Positions 14,330-24,540 of a DNA stretch of 35,932 nt are shown in pieces. Numbering within the stretch: position 1 is the first letter of the stretch; each line of letters begins with the position of its first letter. Source of the DNA: Treponema sp. (GTDB taxonomy: Bacteria; Spirochaetota; Spirochaetia; Treponematales; Treponemataceae); contig JAFLSR010000023.1 of the NCBI GenBank assembly GCA_022510845.1, positions 1 to 35,932 on the forward strand, in the 5' to 3' direction. A program made the position numbers and the translations under genes. The notes below the pieces were generated by a model. That model did not search any database, was not told the DNA's origin, and saw only the letters and a program-made list of their open reading frames with translations.

Positions 14330-17176
14330 CGAGTCGATTGAATACAATTTGAACACCTGCGCTTCGAAATATTTTTGCCAGACTTCGCGGAATTTTTCCT
14401 CGTCGCAAAGCGCGACTTCCTCGTATTCCCGCGCGAACGATATGTCGGATTTTGAGCCAGAAAGTCGCGCGACGCTCGCTTCCCGCGCGAGGATTTCTAT
14501 CGTTTCTGAGTTTCCTTGGCTTTCATTGTAGCGCGTCTTTATCCAGCGAGTTCTGATTTCATTGAAAAATTCTTCTTCTGAAAAATTCTCTTCGCCGGAC
14601 TGATTTGCGAAAAGCTTTTCGCGCATGATTTCGAACGCCTTTTTGAATACGAAATCCGCGTCCGAAATTTTCTTTGCGTTGAAAAGCGTGATTGTGCCGA
14701 ACGAAACAAGGGCGGAGCGGTTTTCAACACGCGATTCAATTCCAGCGAAATTTTGCGCCGCGATTTTCTTGCATTGCGCTTCGAGTTCCAAAAACAGTGC
14801 GTCGAAAATCGGCGAATCCTCTTCGTAAATTTTTGGCGAGCGAATCCAAAATTGAACTGGATCGAAAAACTCCGTGGTCGGAACAAGGACGGCAGGGCGA
14901 GGACCCGCTTTGTCCGCGCTGATGTCGGTGAGAAAAGTGTGCTCAAGTTTTACTGCGAGGCTTGACTTCGTGACCTTGTTTGGCTCAAAAGAAAATTTTT
15001 TCTTGGCGTTCGCATTTTTCAACGCGCCGAAAACATTCTCGCATTCATCGATGAATTTTTTTTCGGAATTCTCTTCGAAATTTCCCGCGGCAAAAATTTC
15101 GATTCTGCCCGCATCCAAAATTTTTTGGTAGGCTTCGAGCGCGTCGCTGTATTTTAGGTTTTCAAGAATTTCTTTCCGAGGCGAATAGAGCGAACGGTGA
15201 AGCGCGCTTTTGTAAAAATTTCTCACGCCCGCAGAATACATTTGCCATGCAGAACTTCCGCAGCGCAGGATTTGCTTGGTGCGCCGTGCGTTCAAAGCGA
15301 TGTCCACTTGAGCCGGAAGAAAGTTCGCAAAAAGAAGTCCTTCGCCGATGCACTGCAACGCCGCATTCAATTCGTTTTTTTCGCATTCCACAATTAACAA
15401 AAATTCCGTGTCCGAAATCACAGTCTCAACTTTCGCGGTGTGCGAGATTTCTCCAAGCGAAAATTTTTGTGCGAGTGAATCCGAAATGTTTCTTTCCAAA
15501 ATATCCGCAAGCACGCTTTGCATTCCGTAATTCGATTCAGCGTCAAACGCCTCACCGCCGAAAACGTAGAGCGCGACAGCAGTTTTTTTTGAAGACTGAT
15601 TTTCTTTTAGCGTGACTCGAATGTTGTTTGAAAGGAAAAAACTTTTTTTTGCCGCGCGAGACTGCGCCACAAATTTTTCGTTGTAAACCGGAATCGTTTC
15701 TTGCAATGAGACTTCCGTAGGCAAATTGGGCATGATCTTTGCGCCTTGATTTTGCGCCGCGATGCTTTTTTTCGCGATGGTTTCGTACCCCGAATTTTCG
15801 AATTCTTTTTGAAATTGCGAAACTGCGCCTTCATTCAGCAAGATGAAAATCCACGGCTCGCTTTTCTGCAATGCCGATTTCAGGTCCGCGAAATTCTCGG
15901 CTGCAATTTTTTCGGGAATCGAAAGAAACTGTTCGACGTATGCTCCGCCATTGGTTTTTTCTTTGGAGAATTCGTCCGCCCAAAATCGCGAAAAACTTTT
16001 CATGAACAATTTTGAATTGGAAATCGAATCGTAAAAGTCTTGGCATATTTTCGTTTGCGCCGCATCGAATTCGGCTTCAGAAAAACTGCAAATTTCTTCG
16101 CCGAGTATCTTTTCAAAAAGTTGTGCTTGTCCGAAAGCAGAAATGCCGGATTTTTCAAAAAGGCTTTGGAGCACGATGCGGCTGAGATTTCTTTTTGTGG
16201 CGGCGGCGGCGTTTACATAGTCGCTTCCTCGGATGGCAAGCGCGTCGCTTTGGATGAGCGCAGTTTTAAACTCGGAATTCTTCGCTTCAAAAATTTCGGC
16301 GGCAAGCCTCGCCTTGTTTTTTTCAATCGGAGAAATTTGGGCTACCACTTGCACGAAGTCCCGCGAAAACTCTTTGTCGGAAAGGAGGATTTTTTTTCCT
16401 GCCTTCGCGCCGCGCACCGCGTTCAAATCTTCGCCTGATTTAGTTTCACTTTTCTCCTCGATGAAAAAACTTCCGCCTCCCGCCTGCGAACTTGCCGCGT
16501 GCTTTCCGAAAGTTTCCTGCGCGAGATGGAGCACGCTTTTTGCCTTGATTGCGCCCGAAACGAAAATCGCGCAATTTTGCGGAGCGTAGTATTCCTGAAA
16601 AATCCTGCTCACAATCGAGCGCAGTTCGGAGAAATTTTTTTGTTCGTAAAAAGGCGGGTAGGGCGTTCCCCCTCCTTGCCGCGAGTAACCTTCGAAGACG
16701 TGCGAATTGATTTGCGAATTGATGAAATTCTCGGCGGGCGAAAGTTCTTGCATTTTGATTTCTTTGAATTTTTTTTGCAACGCTTCGTCAGAAAAAATCG
16801 GCGAAAAAGCCCGCCTTTCAAGTTGTTCGAAAACTTTCTTCACTTCCGCCCCAGTGCAGTCGATTGAAAAGTGCGCTCCGTTTGCCGTGCATTCGCTTTC
16901 AAATTGGAATTCGGAAGTTTCCTGCGAACTAAATCCTTCGGCAAAAAGATTCGCGCAAAGCAAGAAAAACGGCGCGTCGGTTTCGTTTCTGATTTCGTAT
17001 CCTGCCTTCGCGGAAAATTCTGCGTGAACAAGTGGCGTGGAAAAATCCTCGAAAATAAAAACATTCATTCCGTTCGGAAGCATGAATTCGAAAAAATTTT
17101 TTTGGATTTCTGCGCAGAAAATTTCTGCGGAAAGCGCAAGTGCGATTACGGAAAAAATCAGAGTTTTAAAAAACAT
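14321..17176 (-). CDS. M16 (insulinase/pitrilysin) family-like secreted protein lacking the zinc motif
   Basis: The protein (951 residues from the ATG at 17176; a GTG at 17185 is an alternative, and neither has a good ribosome site) starts with a signal peptide ending LSAEIFCA. It then has two M16-like units (about 25-480 and 515-945), as in bacterial double-unit M16 peptidases. The first opens with FMLPNGMNVFIFEDFSTPLVHAEFSAKAGYE, a clear family match. Where the zinc site HxxEH should stand, it reads FFLLCANLFAEGFS, without His or Glu pairs. The second unit (GMQSVLADILERN) has none either. It is therefore probably not a working protease. It may act as a binding or scaffold protein in the periplasm. 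Confidence 0.8.
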   Translation of the reverse strand: MFFKTLIFSVIALALSAEIFCAEIQKNFFEFMLPNGMNVFIFEDFSTPLVHAEFSAKAGYEIRNETDAPFFLLCANLFAEGFSSQETSEFQFESECTANGAHFSIDCTGAEVKKVFEQLERRAFSPIFSDEALQKKFKEIKMQELSPAENFINSQINSHVFEGYSRQGGGTPYPPFYEQKNFSELRSIVSRIFQEYYAPQNCAIFVSGAIKAKSVLHLAQETFGKHAASSQAGGGSFFIEEKSETKSGEDLNAVRGAKAGKKILLSDKEFSRDFVQVVAQISPIEKNKARLAAEIFEAKNSEFKTALIQSDALAIRGSDYVNAAAATKRNLSRIVLQSLFEKSGISAFGQAQLFEKILGEEICSFSEAEFDAAQTKICQDFYDSISNSKLFMKSFSRFWADEFSKEKTNGGAYVEQFLSIPEKIAAENFADLKSALQKSEPWIFILLNEGAVSQFQKEFENSGYETIAKKSIAAQNQGAKIMPNLPTEVSLQETIPVYNEKFVAQSRAAKKSFFLSNNIRVTLKENQSSKKTAVALYVFGGEAFDAESNYGMQSVLADILERNISDSLAQKFSLGEISHTAKVETVISDTEFLLIVECEKNELNAALQCIGEGLLFANFLPAQVDIALNARRTKQILRCGSSAWQMYSAGVRNFYKSALHRSLYSPRKEILENLKYSDALEAYQKILDAGRIEIFAAGNFEENSEKKFIDECENVFGALKNANAKKKFSFEPNKVTKSSLAVKLEHTFLTDISADKAGPRPAVLVPTTEFFDPVQFWIRSPKIYEEDSPIFDALFLELEAQCKKIAAQNFAGIESRVENRSALVSFGTITLFNAKKISDADFVFKKAFEIMREKLFANQSGEENFSEEEFFNEIRTRWIKTRYNESQGNSETIEILAREASVARLSGSKSDISFAREYEEVALCDEEKFREVWQKYFEAQVFKLYSIDSKK

Positions 17177-17210
17177 TCTTCTCACGATTTTATTTTAAAT
17201 GAAAATCGCA

Positions 17211-17239
17211 TTGAAATCAATCCCGAAAAATGCTACAAT
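17211..17239 (+). promoter_or_regulatory. Promoter giving a leaderless DUF4954 transcript
   Basis: TTGAAA (17211-17216) and TACAAT (17234-17239) are separated by 17 bases. The ATG starts only 6 bases after the -10 box, so transcription should begin at or next to the A of the start codon. No ribosome site is present before the ATG. Confidence 0.7.
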
Positions 17240-17245
17240 CGAATC

Positions 17246-19393
17246 ATGGTGCAAATTTCTTATGGACAAAAAAAATCCAAAGTGAAATTTCCTGACGGCG
17301 TTTTGCAGGGAAAGCGCGCGCTCACTTCGGAGGAGATTGCCGCGCTTGAAAAAAATCGAAATGTTTGCGACGACTGGAACGGCGTGCGCGTTACCGAGGG
17401 CGCGTTCGATGCGAGCCTTGTCGCAGACTGCGAATTTTTAGGCTTCGTAGTTTTGGGCGCGCTCACACGAGCCACTCTCCGTTTCCACGATTTGGAACTG
17501 GAAGTGGGAATCCGCCGCTCGAAATTGCGCGATGTCGTGACAGGGGACGAAAACGCGATTTGCAACGTGGCATACTTGGACAACTACCGGCTCGGGCGCA
17601 ACGTGATTTTGTTCAACATTCAGGAAATGTCTTGCACGAAGCATTCCAAATTCGGAAACGGAATTTTGAAAGAAGGCGAGGCGGAATCTCTCCGCGTGTG
17701 GATTGGAGTCGCGAACGAAAATGACGGACGCGCGGTGCTTCCTTTTGAAAACATGATTGCCGCGGACGCCTACATTTGGTCGAGGAAGCGTGACGACAAA
17801 GCCCTGATGAAGCGTTTCATTGAACTCACTGAAAACGGCAACACGAAGGCGCTCGACACTTTCGGCACTGTGGGCGACGCTTCCGTGATAAAAAACACGA
17901 CGCTTCTCAAGGACGCGAAAATCGGCGAAGGTGCTTACATCAAAGGCGCGTTCAAATTGAAAAACATAACGGTGCTCTCTTCTGCGGAGGCGGAAAGCCA
18001 AATTGGCGAGGGAGTGGAAATGGTGAACGGAATCATGGGCTACGGAAGCCGCGTGTTCTATCAGGCGGTGGCTGTGCGCTTCGTCATCGGGCAGAACTGC
18101 CAGCTCAAATACGGCGTGAGACTTTTGAATTCCGTGCTCGGCGACAATTCCACGGTTTCCTGCTGCGAACTTTTGAACAACCTGATTTTCCCGTTCCATG
18201 AACAGCACCACAATTCTTCGTTCCTCATCGCCACCACAGTGATGGGGCAGTGCAACATCGCGGCAGGAGCAACAATCGGAAGCAACCACAATTCGCGCAG
18301 CCCCGACGGAGAGATAATCGCGGGGAGGGGCTTCTGGCCCGGGCTTTGTTCCGACTTCAAGCACAATTCGAAATTCGCGTCGTTCGTGCTCGCGACAAAA
18401 GGCTCGTATCGCCACGAACTCAAAATCACGTATCCGTTTTCACTGATTTCCGCGGCAGGCGAGAACGAGCCAATCCAAATAATTCCCGCGTATTGGTTCA
18501 TGTTCAATATGTTCGCCATCGCGCGAAACCGCAACAAATTCGAAAAGCGCGACCGCCGCCTAAAAAAAATCCAGCACATCGAAACAGACCCGCTCGCGCC
18601 TGACTCGATGCAGCAAATCCTTTCTGCGCTCGGAAGGCTCGTCGAACTTTCAAAATGCCACCTCCAGGAAATCGGCTTTGAAAGCGTGATTTCAGCCAAA
18701 ACCGAGGCGCAAAAGCGGCAGGCTGCGAAAGACTTTCTGCACCAGAATCCAGAATGCGACTTCACGCTTTTTGACTCGGAGTGCCAAAAAAAATACGGCG
18801 CGACCATTCTAAAGCCCGTCAAGGCGTACAAAGAATATCGCAAGGTCTTGAAATATTTTGCGTCGCGCTCGCTTGTGGAATTCTGCGACTTGAACGAATG
18901 CGAAAGGCTCGATGGCGCGGCGCTCGAAAAAATTCTTTCCGCAAAACTTTATACGAAATGGACGAACGCGGGCGGTCAAGTTTTGCCGAGCAAAATGCTC
19001 GATGAATTCGCGGAGCTTGTGAAAACAAAGAAAATAAATTCTTGGGAAGAGGCACACGAATTCTACGACCGCTGCCAGTCGCATTACGCCGAGTTCAAGG
19101 CGCGTTATTCGCTTTTCATTTTGGAAGAACTCTACTCGCGGAAAATCAACGATTTCACGCAGGAAATTTTCTGCGACATAATTTCGGATGTCACGGCGTT
19201 TTCGAACGAAATGTACAAGGCCTCGATTTATTCGCGGCAAAAGGACTACGACGACCCGTTCAGGAAAATGACCTATGGAAGCGAAGAGGAAATGGAAGTG
19301 GTGCTCGGCTCTCTCAACGACAACGAATTCCTTCACGCGCTCAAAAATTCCACCGCGAAATTCAACGCGCGGCTAAAAGAAGTTTTTTCCTGA
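17246..19393 (+). CDS. DUF4954 left-handed beta-helix protein
   Basis: This 715-residue cytosolic protein matches the DUF4954 family found in spirochaetes and Bacteroidetes, of unproven function. The central part (about residues 200-440) has repeated hexapeptide-type turns, for example VIKNTTLLKDAKIGEGAYIKG, VLGDNSTVSCCELLNN and NIAAGATIGSNHN, as in sugar-nucleotide acyl- or nucleotidyltransferases such as GlmU. The C-terminal third is helical and charged. No Rossmann-type nucleotidyltransferase motif was seen. The frame is open upstream to 16871 but antisense to the M16-like gene. The ATG at 17246 is chosen because a promoter ends 6 bases before it. A sugar-nucleotide role is only a guess from the fold. 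Confidence 0.85.
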   Translation: MVQISYGQKKSKVKFPDGVLQGKRALTSEEIAALEKNRNVCDDWNGVRVTEGAFDASLVADCEFLGFVVLGALTRATLRFHDLELEVGIRRSKLRDVVTGDENAICNVAYLDNYRLGRNVILFNIQEMSCTKHSKFGNGILKEGEAESLRVWIGVANENDGRAVLPFENMIAADAYIWSRKRDDKALMKRFIELTENGNTKALDTFGTVGDASVIKNTTLLKDAKIGEGAYIKGAFKLKNITVLSSAEAESQIGEGVEMVNGIMGYGSRVFYQAVAVRFVIGQNCQLKYGVRLLNSVLGDNSTVSCCELLNNLIFPFHEQHHNSSFLIATTVMGQCNIAAGATIGSNHNSRSPDGEIIAGRGFWPGLCSDFKHNSKFASFVLATKGSYRHELKITYPFSLISAAGENEPIQIIPAYWFMFNMFAIARNRNKFEKRDRRLKKIQHIETDPLAPDSMQQILSALGRLVELSKCHLQEIGFESVISAKTEAQKRQAAKDFLHQNPECDFTLFDSECQKKYGATILKPVKAYKEYRKVLKYFASRSLVEFCDLNECERLDGAALEKILSAKLYTKWTNAGGQVLPSKMLDEFAELVKTKKINSWEEAHEFYDRCQSHYAEFKARYSLFILEELYSRKINDFTQEIFCDIISDVTAFSNEMYKASIYSRQKDYDDPFRKMTYGSEEEMEVVLGSLNDNEFLHALKNSTAKFNARLKEVFS

Positions 19394-19470
19394 AATCAGC
19401 CTCGAAATTTCGTCGGAAACGCGGAAACGCGCGGACCATCCGCCGCATCCAATAAAATTTGATTTTTTGC

Positions 19471-19499
19471 TTGCGCAAATTTCGGTTTTGTGCTATAAT
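19471..19499 (+). promoter_or_regulatory. Promoter of V-ATPase operon 2
   Basis: TTGCGC (19471-19476) and a perfect TATAAT (19494-19499) are separated by 17 bases, with TG one base upstream of the -10 box (TGCTATAAT, extended type). The start is expected near 19506. AGGAG (19510-19514) and the ATG at 19520 follow, giving a leader of about 14 bases. Confidence 0.78.
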
Positions 19500-19519
19500 T
19501 TAAGGATATAGGAGCTTTA

Positions 19520-20137
19520 ATGGACGTTCAGTTACAAGAATTAATCGACAAGATTAAAAAGGACGGCGTCGCTTCGGCCGAAGAGACGGCCGCTGGAATA
19601 ATCGCGGAGGCAGAAAAAAAAGCCGCGGCGATTATCGAAGACGCCAAGCAAAAGGCTGAAAACTTCGAAAAAGAAGCAAAAGCCGCGGCCGCCGGCCAGC
19701 AGAAAGCGGGCGAGGATGCGCTCAGGCAGGCATCTCGCAATCTCCTCATATCTTTCCGCGACGGAATCGGTGCGCAGTTGCGTGCGATTGTCGAGGATGA
19801 AACCGTAAAGGCTTATTCCAAGGATTTGCTCGCAAAACTCGTGCCAGAAACGGTGAAGGCGTGGAGCGCGAAGTCAGACGCGGGCGATCTTTCCGTGCTT
19901 CTCTCCAAGTCCGACCTCGACTCATTGGAAGGCGGTTTGAAGGGCGCGCTGAAAGACGAAATTTCAAAAGGTCTTGAAATCAAGGCGGACAAGACGCTCG
20001 AAAGCGGATTCCGCATTGGGCTCAAGGACGGAAGCGCGTACTACGACTATTCGGCCGAATCCGTGGCGGAACTTTTTTCCGCATACCTCAACCCAAAAAT
20101 CGCGCAGATAATGAAAGACGCGGCGAAAGAGGCGTAG
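19520..20137 (+). CDS. V-type ATPase subunit E, operon 2
   Basis: This 205-residue protein is the first gene of the second ATPase operon. Residues about 1-75 form an Ala/Glu/Lys-rich coiled coil (EETAAGIIAEAEKKAAAIIEDAKQKAENFEKEAKAAAAG). A globular C-terminal part follows, ending in a helix with DYSAESVAELFSAYLNPKIAQI. Build and gene order (E-DUF2764-A-B-D-I-K, as in Chlamydia and Treponema pallidum) identify it as the E-type peripheral stalk. No H/G partner is encoded in this operon. AGGAG precedes the ATG. Confidence 0.85.
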   Translation: MDVQLQELIDKIKKDGVASAEETAAGIIAEAEKKAAAIIEDAKQKAENFEKEAKAAAAGQQKAGEDALRQASRNLLISFRDGIGAQLRAIVEDETVKAYSKDLLAKLVPETVKAWSAKSDAGDLSVLLSKSDLDSLEGGLKGALKDEISKGLEIKADKTLESGFRIGLKDGSAYYDYSAESVAELFSAYLNPKIAQIMKDAAKEA

Positions 20138-20138
20138 A

Positions 20139-20696
20139 GTGGCTAATTTGTTCCAATCATCGCAGTATTATCTGGTTTCGCAGTTGCCGGCAATCGAAGG
20201 AATCGATTCCAAGCAGTTGCCCATTACCGAAAAATACTATCGTGATTTGTGCGAGAGGTTCCTTGACGAAAAAAGCCTTGCCATCGTTCGCACTCTTTCC
20301 CTGGAGCCGCCGAAAAAGGAAGCCAAGACAGGCTCTGCCTTCCTTGACGCTTGGAACGAAAAAGAGAGGTGTCTTAGGATGGCTTTGGCTCAGGTGCGCG
20401 CGCTCAAAATGAAAAAGGAGTCGGACACGCTTCCCGGCGGATGCACTGCCGACATCCTTCAGGCGGCGCGCACTGCCGTCGGAATGGAAAGTCCGCTCGC
20501 TGCCGAGGAATTCCTCTACAAATACAGAATGGAAACGCTGCGCTCGATTGCGCCGCTGGACACATTCAGCGTGGACGCGGTTTTCGCCTACGGCATCTCA
20601 CTGATGCTCGCGCAGCGCATGAAGAAGTTTGACGTGGAGACCGGAAAAGTTTCCTATCATAAAATTTACGATGAAATACTGGAGGACGCTAAGTAA
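20139..20696 (+). CDS. DUF2764 protein, probable stand-in for ATPase subunit C
   Basis: This 185-residue helical protein begins with GTG at 20139, one base after the E stop, with GAGG upstream. It has the DUF2764 start QYYLVSQLPAIEGIDSKQLPITEKYY and the Trp motif FLDAWNEKERCLRMALAQVRALKMKK. In Chlamydia and spirochaete operons a gene of this family always lies between E and A. Its function is not proven. Because this operon has no C subunit and the fold is helical, a role as a short C/d-type link between axle and c-ring is the likeliest, by position only. Confidence 0.8.
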   Translation: MANLFQSSQYYLVSQLPAIEGIDSKQLPITEKYYRDLCERFLDEKSLAIVRTLSLEPPKKEAKTGSAFLDAWNEKERCLRMALAQVRALKMKKESDTLPGGCTADILQAARTAVGMESPLAAEEFLYKYRMETLRSIAPLDTFSVDAVFAYGISLMLAQRMKKFDVETGKVSYHKIYDEILEDAK

Positions 20697-20697
20697 T

Positions 20698-22497
20698 ATG
20701 AGTTCGCAGGAAAACAACACATATACAAAAACGGATGCCAAAGGAAAAGTAATCGGCATTAACGGCAACATGGTTTCGGTGGAATTTGAAGGCGTCGTTA
20801 CCATGAACGAAGTCGGATATGTCGCAGTCGAGGGCACGAAGCTCAAAGGCGAGATAATCCGAATTCGCGGAAACACCGCCCAAATGCAGATTTACGAGAT
20901 GACCGAAGGCATCAAAGCCGGATGCGAAGTGGATTTCACGGGCGAAATGCTCGCCGTCCGACTCGGACCGGGACTTTTGGGACAGGTTTATGACGGTCTC
21001 CAAAACCCGCTTCCCGAACTGGCGGAAAAGGCCGGCTACTTTTTGGAGCGCGGCGTTTATGTCGAGCCGCTTCCAAGCCAAAAGGAATGGGAATTCACTC
21101 CGATTGCAAAAGAGGGCGACACGCTCTATCGCGGCGACTATTTCGGCTCTGTTCCCGAAGGACCTTTCACGCACAAAATTCTCGTTCCGTTCGATATGCT
21201 CGGAACTTACAAAGTGAAGTCGATTGTTCAGCAAGGAAAATACAAGTTGGACGACACTCTCTGCGTAGTGACGGACGAGCGCGGCAACGAAAGAAAGCTT
21301 TCAATGTCATTCTATTGGCCGGTAAAACGCGCCGTGGACTGCTACGCCGAGCGCCTCGAACCCACCGAAACCATGGTCACGAAGACGCGTCTCATCGACA
21401 CGTTCTTTCCGGTGGCAAAGGGCGGAACTTACTGTATTCCAGGACCTTTCGGCGCGGGAAAAACAGTCATTCAGCACACCACGAGCCGCAACGCGGACGT
21501 TGACATCGTTATCATAGCGGCGTGCGGCGAACGCGCGGGAGAAGTCGTTGAGACCATCAAGGAATTCCCCGAACTCAAAGATCCGCGCACTGGCGAAAGC
21601 TTGATGAAGCGCACCGTCATCATCTGTAACACATCTTCGATGCCCGTCGCTTCCCGCGAAGCCTCGGTCTACACGAGCGTGACATTGGCAGAATACTACA
21701 GACAGATGGGCTTGAACGTCCTTCTCCTCGCGGACTCCACGTCCCGATGGGCGCAGGCGTTGCGCGAAATGTCTGGTCGCCTTGAAGAGATTCCGGGCGA
21801 AGAGGCGTTCCCTGCATATTTGGAATCGTACATTGCGGCGTTCTATGAGCGCGCGGGAATGGTTCGGCTTCGTGACGGAAACAAAGGCTCTGTCACAATC
21901 GGAGGAACTGTTTCTCCTGCCGGCGGAAACTTTGAAGAGCCTGTCACGCAGGCAACGCTCAAAGTCGTGGGCGCATTCCACGGACTTACAAGGGAACGCT
22001 CCGACGCGCGAAAATATCCAGCCATCGACCCGATTACTTCTTGGTCAAAATATCCAAGCGTCATCAGAAAGGACTGGGTGGACTACGCCCGCTCGTCATT
22101 CAGGCGCGGCGTGGAAGTGAACCAGATGATGAAAGTCGTCGGCGAAGAAGGAACGACCACGGAAGATTATGTCGCATACCTCAAAAGCGAATTCTTGGAC
22201 GCGGTTTACTTCCAGCAGAACTCATTCGACGAAGTGGATGCAGCGTGCAGCGTTGAGCGTCAGCAATATCTTTTCAAAAAAGTGTTGACGGTTTTGGCGA
22301 GCGACTTCGAACTTGAATCAAAGGACGATGCCCGAGCCTATTTCAACCAATTGCGCCGCGCTTTCGGCGACTGGAACTATGTCGAATTCAAGGCGGAACA
22401 GTTCAATTCCATTGAAAAGGAAATTGACGAAATTTATTCACAGAAAAAAGGCACGCTCACCAAGGCGGGCGAAGCACTTCTAAAGGACGGTGAATAA
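20698..22497 (+). CDS. V-type ATPase catalytic subunit A, operon 2
   Basis: This 599-residue catalytic subunit has the N-terminal barrel with [17 protein letters not shown], the A-type bulge (about 115-200), and the Walker A loop GPFGAGKT at residues 249-256. The [20 protein letters not shown] stretch carries the catalytic Glu, and [27 protein letters not shown] follows. The start at 20698 is chosen as the ATG just after the DUF2764 stop; an upstream in-frame codon would overlap that gene by 68 bases. It is clearly divergent from the operon 1 A subunit, so the operons are old paralogues or were acquired separately. Its stop overlaps the B start by one base (TAATG). Confidence 0.95.
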   Translation: MSSQENNTYTKTDAKGKVIGINGNMVSVEFEGVVTMNEVGYVAVEGTKLKGEIIRIRGNTAQMQIYEMTEGIKAGCEVDFTGEMLAVRLGPGLLGQVYDGLQNPLPELAEKAGYFLERGVYVEPLPSQKEWEFTPIAKEGDTLYRGDYFGSVPEGPFTHKILVPFDMLGTYKVKSIVQQGKYKLDDTLCVVTDERGNERKLSMSFYWPVKRAVDCYAERLEPTETMVTKTRLIDTFFPVAKGGTYCIPGPFGAGKTVIQHTTSRNADVDIVIIAACGERAGEVVETIKEFPELKDPRTGESLMKRTVIICNTSSMPVASREASVYTSVTLAEYYRQMGLNVLLLADSTSRWAQALREMSGRLEEIPGEEAFPAYLESYIAAFYERAGMVRLRDGNKGSVTIGGTVSPAGGNFEEPVTQATLKVVGAFHGLTRERSDARKYPAIDPITSWSKYPSVIRKDWVDYARSSFRRGVEVNQMMKVVGEEGTTTEDYVAYLKSEFLDAVYFQQNSFDEVDAACSVERQQYLFKKVLTVLASDFELESKDDARAYFNQLRRAFGDWNYVEFKAEQFNSIEKEIDEIYSQKKGTLTKAGEALLKDGE

Positions 22498-23792
22498 TGA
22501 ACAAAGTTTACAGCAAAATCGAATCGATAAACGGAAGCGTCATCACGGTAAAAGCCACCGATGTCGCATACGGAGAACTTGCCGAAATCGAGACGCGCTT
22601 CGGAAAGTCGCTTGCGGAAGTGAGCGCGATTCAGGGCGAAAACGTTTCGCTGCAAGTTTTTGCGGGCGGACGCGGCGTTTCCACGGGAGACCACATCAAA
22701 TTCCTCGGACACCGAATGGAAGTCAGTTTTAGCGAAAACCTTTTGGGACGAATCTTCAACGGCTCTGCCGAGCCTCGCGACAAAGGACCTTCGCTCGCTG
22801 AAAACCTCGTCGCCATCGGCGGACCTTCGGTGAACCCTTCAAAGCGCATCATGGCGCGGCGAATGATTCGCACGGGAATTCCGATGATCGATATGTTCAA
22901 CACATTGGTCGTTTCGCAGAAACTTCCGATTTTCTCAATTTCGGGCGAACCGTACAACCAGCTTCTCGCGCGAATCGCGATGCAGGCCGAAGTTGACGTA
23001 ATCGTGCTCGGCGGAATGGGTCTCAAATACGACGACTACTTGTACTTCAAAAACACGCTCGAAAATGGCGGCGCGCTCAGCCGAACCGTGATGTTCATCC
23101 ACACGGCGGCAGACCCCACCGTAGAATGTAAGAAAATTCCTGACCTTTCGCTTGCCGTCGCCGAGCAGTTCGCGTTGCAGGGCAAGGACGTGCTCGTCCT
23201 TCTTACGGACATGACGAACTTCGCCGATTCAATGAAGGAAATCGCCATCACGCAGGAGCAAGTTCCTTCAAACCGCGGCTATCCTGGCGACTTGTATTCG
23301 CAATTGGCGAGCCGCTATGAAAAGGCTGTAGACTTTTCCGATGCGGGTTCGGTAACGATTCTCGCAGTAACTACGATGCCGGGCGACGATGTGACTCACC
23401 CTGTTCCTGACAACACGGGCTACATCACCGAAGGACAGTACTATCTCAAAGGCGGACGCATCGAGCCTTTCGGAAGCCTTTCGCGCCTCAAGCAGAACGT
23501 CAACGACAAGACGCGCAACGACCATCGCGCGCTCATGGACGGAATGATTCGCCTGTATTCTTCATACAAGGATACGCTCGAAAAGAAGTCGATGGGCTTT
23601 ATGATGAGCGCGTGGGATGAAAAGCTCATTAAATACGGCGCACTCTTTGAAAGCGAGATGATGGATCTTTCCAAGAACATCGCTTTGGAAGACGCGCTCG
23701 ACATGGGCTGGAAGATTCTCGCCGACTGCTTTGAAAAGGACGAAGTGGGAATCAAATCTGCGTTGATTGAAGAGCACTGGCCCGTAAAATAG
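22497..23792 (+). CDS. V-type ATPase subunit B, operon 2
   Basis: This 431-residue non-catalytic head subunit begins [34 protein letters not shown]. The P-loop place reads [25 protein letters not shown], without Lys, as expected for [41 protein letters not shown] and [30 protein letters not shown] are family stretches. It is about 40 residues shorter at the C-terminus than the operon 1 copy, a length like the chlamydial B subunit. A 133-base gap to D follows, with only weak hairpins. Confidence 0.95.
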   Translation: MNKVYSKIESINGSVITVKATDVAYGELAEIETRFGKSLAEVSAIQGENVSLQVFAGGRGVSTGDHIKFLGHRMEVSFSENLLGRIFNGSAEPRDKGPSLAENLVAIGGPSVNPSKRIMARRMIRTGIPMIDMFNTLVVSQKLPIFSISGEPYNQLLARIAMQAEVDVIVLGGMGLKYDDYLYFKNTLENGGALSRTVMFIHTAADPTVECKKIPDLSLAVAEQFALQGKDVLVLLTDMTNFADSMKEIAITQEQVPSNRGYPGDLYSQLASRYEKAVDFSDAGSVTILAVTTMPGDDVTHPVPDNTGYITEGQYYLKGGRIEPFGSLSRLKQNVNDKTRNDHRALMDGMIRLYSSYKDTLEKKSMGFMMSAWDEKLIKYGALFESEMMDLSKNIALEDALDMGWKILADCFEKDEVGIKSALIEEHWPVK

Positions 23793-23925
23793 GCTTTCGA
23801 GTTTTGTTTGATGCGGGTTTTGCTTTCGCAAGGCAAGGCTCGCGCGACATTTTTTAGCATTCTATTTCGGCATCGGTTTTTCTTTCCGTTTGAGTTTGAA
23901 AAATCGAAAGAAATTGAGGATTTGT

Positions 23926-24540
23926 ATGGCGAAGATAAAGCTGACAAAGAACGAGTTGAAGACGCAGAAAGACGCGCTGAAAATGTTCAGACGTTATCTT
24001 CCGACTCTCACGCTCAAAAAACAGCAGCTTCAGACAGAAATACGCACCATCGATGCCCGCGCCAAGGAAGTCCGCGCACAGCGCAAGGCTTTGGAAAAGG
24101 AATTCGAGGAGTGGATTTCGGTGTTCGGGGAAAAAGAAGCCTTCAAACCGGAAATGGTAACTGTCAAGAACATCCGCAAGGGCACGGGCAACATCGCAGG
24201 CGTTACGATTCCGATATATGAGGGCGCGGACTTCTCTCGCGGAGACTACGACCTTTATTCGACACCGCTTTGGATAGACTTGGCAGCCGACCGCATGGAA
24301 AAGGCCCTTTCGCTTGATTTGGAAGCCGACACTTTGGAAGAACAGGTGCGGCTTTTGGCGAAGGAACTGCGCGTGACGACTCAGCGCGTGAACCTTTTCG
24401 AAAAAGTCAAGATTCCCGAAACAAAGGCGAACATAAAGAAAATCACGGTGTATTTGGGCGACGAGCAGGTTGCGGCCGTGGTGCGCTCGAAAATTTCCAA
24501 GAAAAAATTGCAGCAAAAGGCGCAGGAGGAAACTCAATGA
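23926..24540 (+). CDS. V-type ATPase subunit D (rotor axle), operon 2
   Basis: This 204-residue axle subunit starts MAKIKLTKNELKTQKDALKMFRRYLPTLTLKKQQLQTEI, a long amphipathic helix, and has the return helix RVTTQRVNLFEKVKIPETKANIKKITVYLGDEQ near the end. This spirochaete/chlamydia type of D starts with KLTKNELK and not the PTKSNLL of operon 1. The ATG at 23926 is chosen for the GAGG at 7 bases and the family start; the frame extends 12 codons upstream. Its TGA overlaps the ATG of I (ATGA). Confidence 0.93.
   Translation: MAKIKLTKNELKTQKDALKMFRRYLPTLTLKKQQLQTEIRTIDARAKEVRAQRKALEKEFEEWISVFGEKEAFKPEMVTVKNIRKGTGNIAGVTIPIYEGADFSRGDYDLYSTPLWIDLAADRMEKALSLDLEADTLEEQVRLLAKELRVTTQRVNLFEKVKIPETKANIKKITVYLGDEQVAAVVRSKISKKKLQQKAQEETQ

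Noticed and set aside
16871..17245. Upstream extension of the DUF4954 frame by 125 codons
   Set aside because: It would be antisense to the M16-like gene and would run through the promoter at 17211-17239; the added residues are Arg/Lys/Cys-rich.
23793..23925. Further copy of the structured repeat in the B-D gap of operon 2
   Set aside because: Only short matches (CGAGTTTT, GGCTCGCGCG) are present; the paired arms are missing, so common origin cannot be shown.
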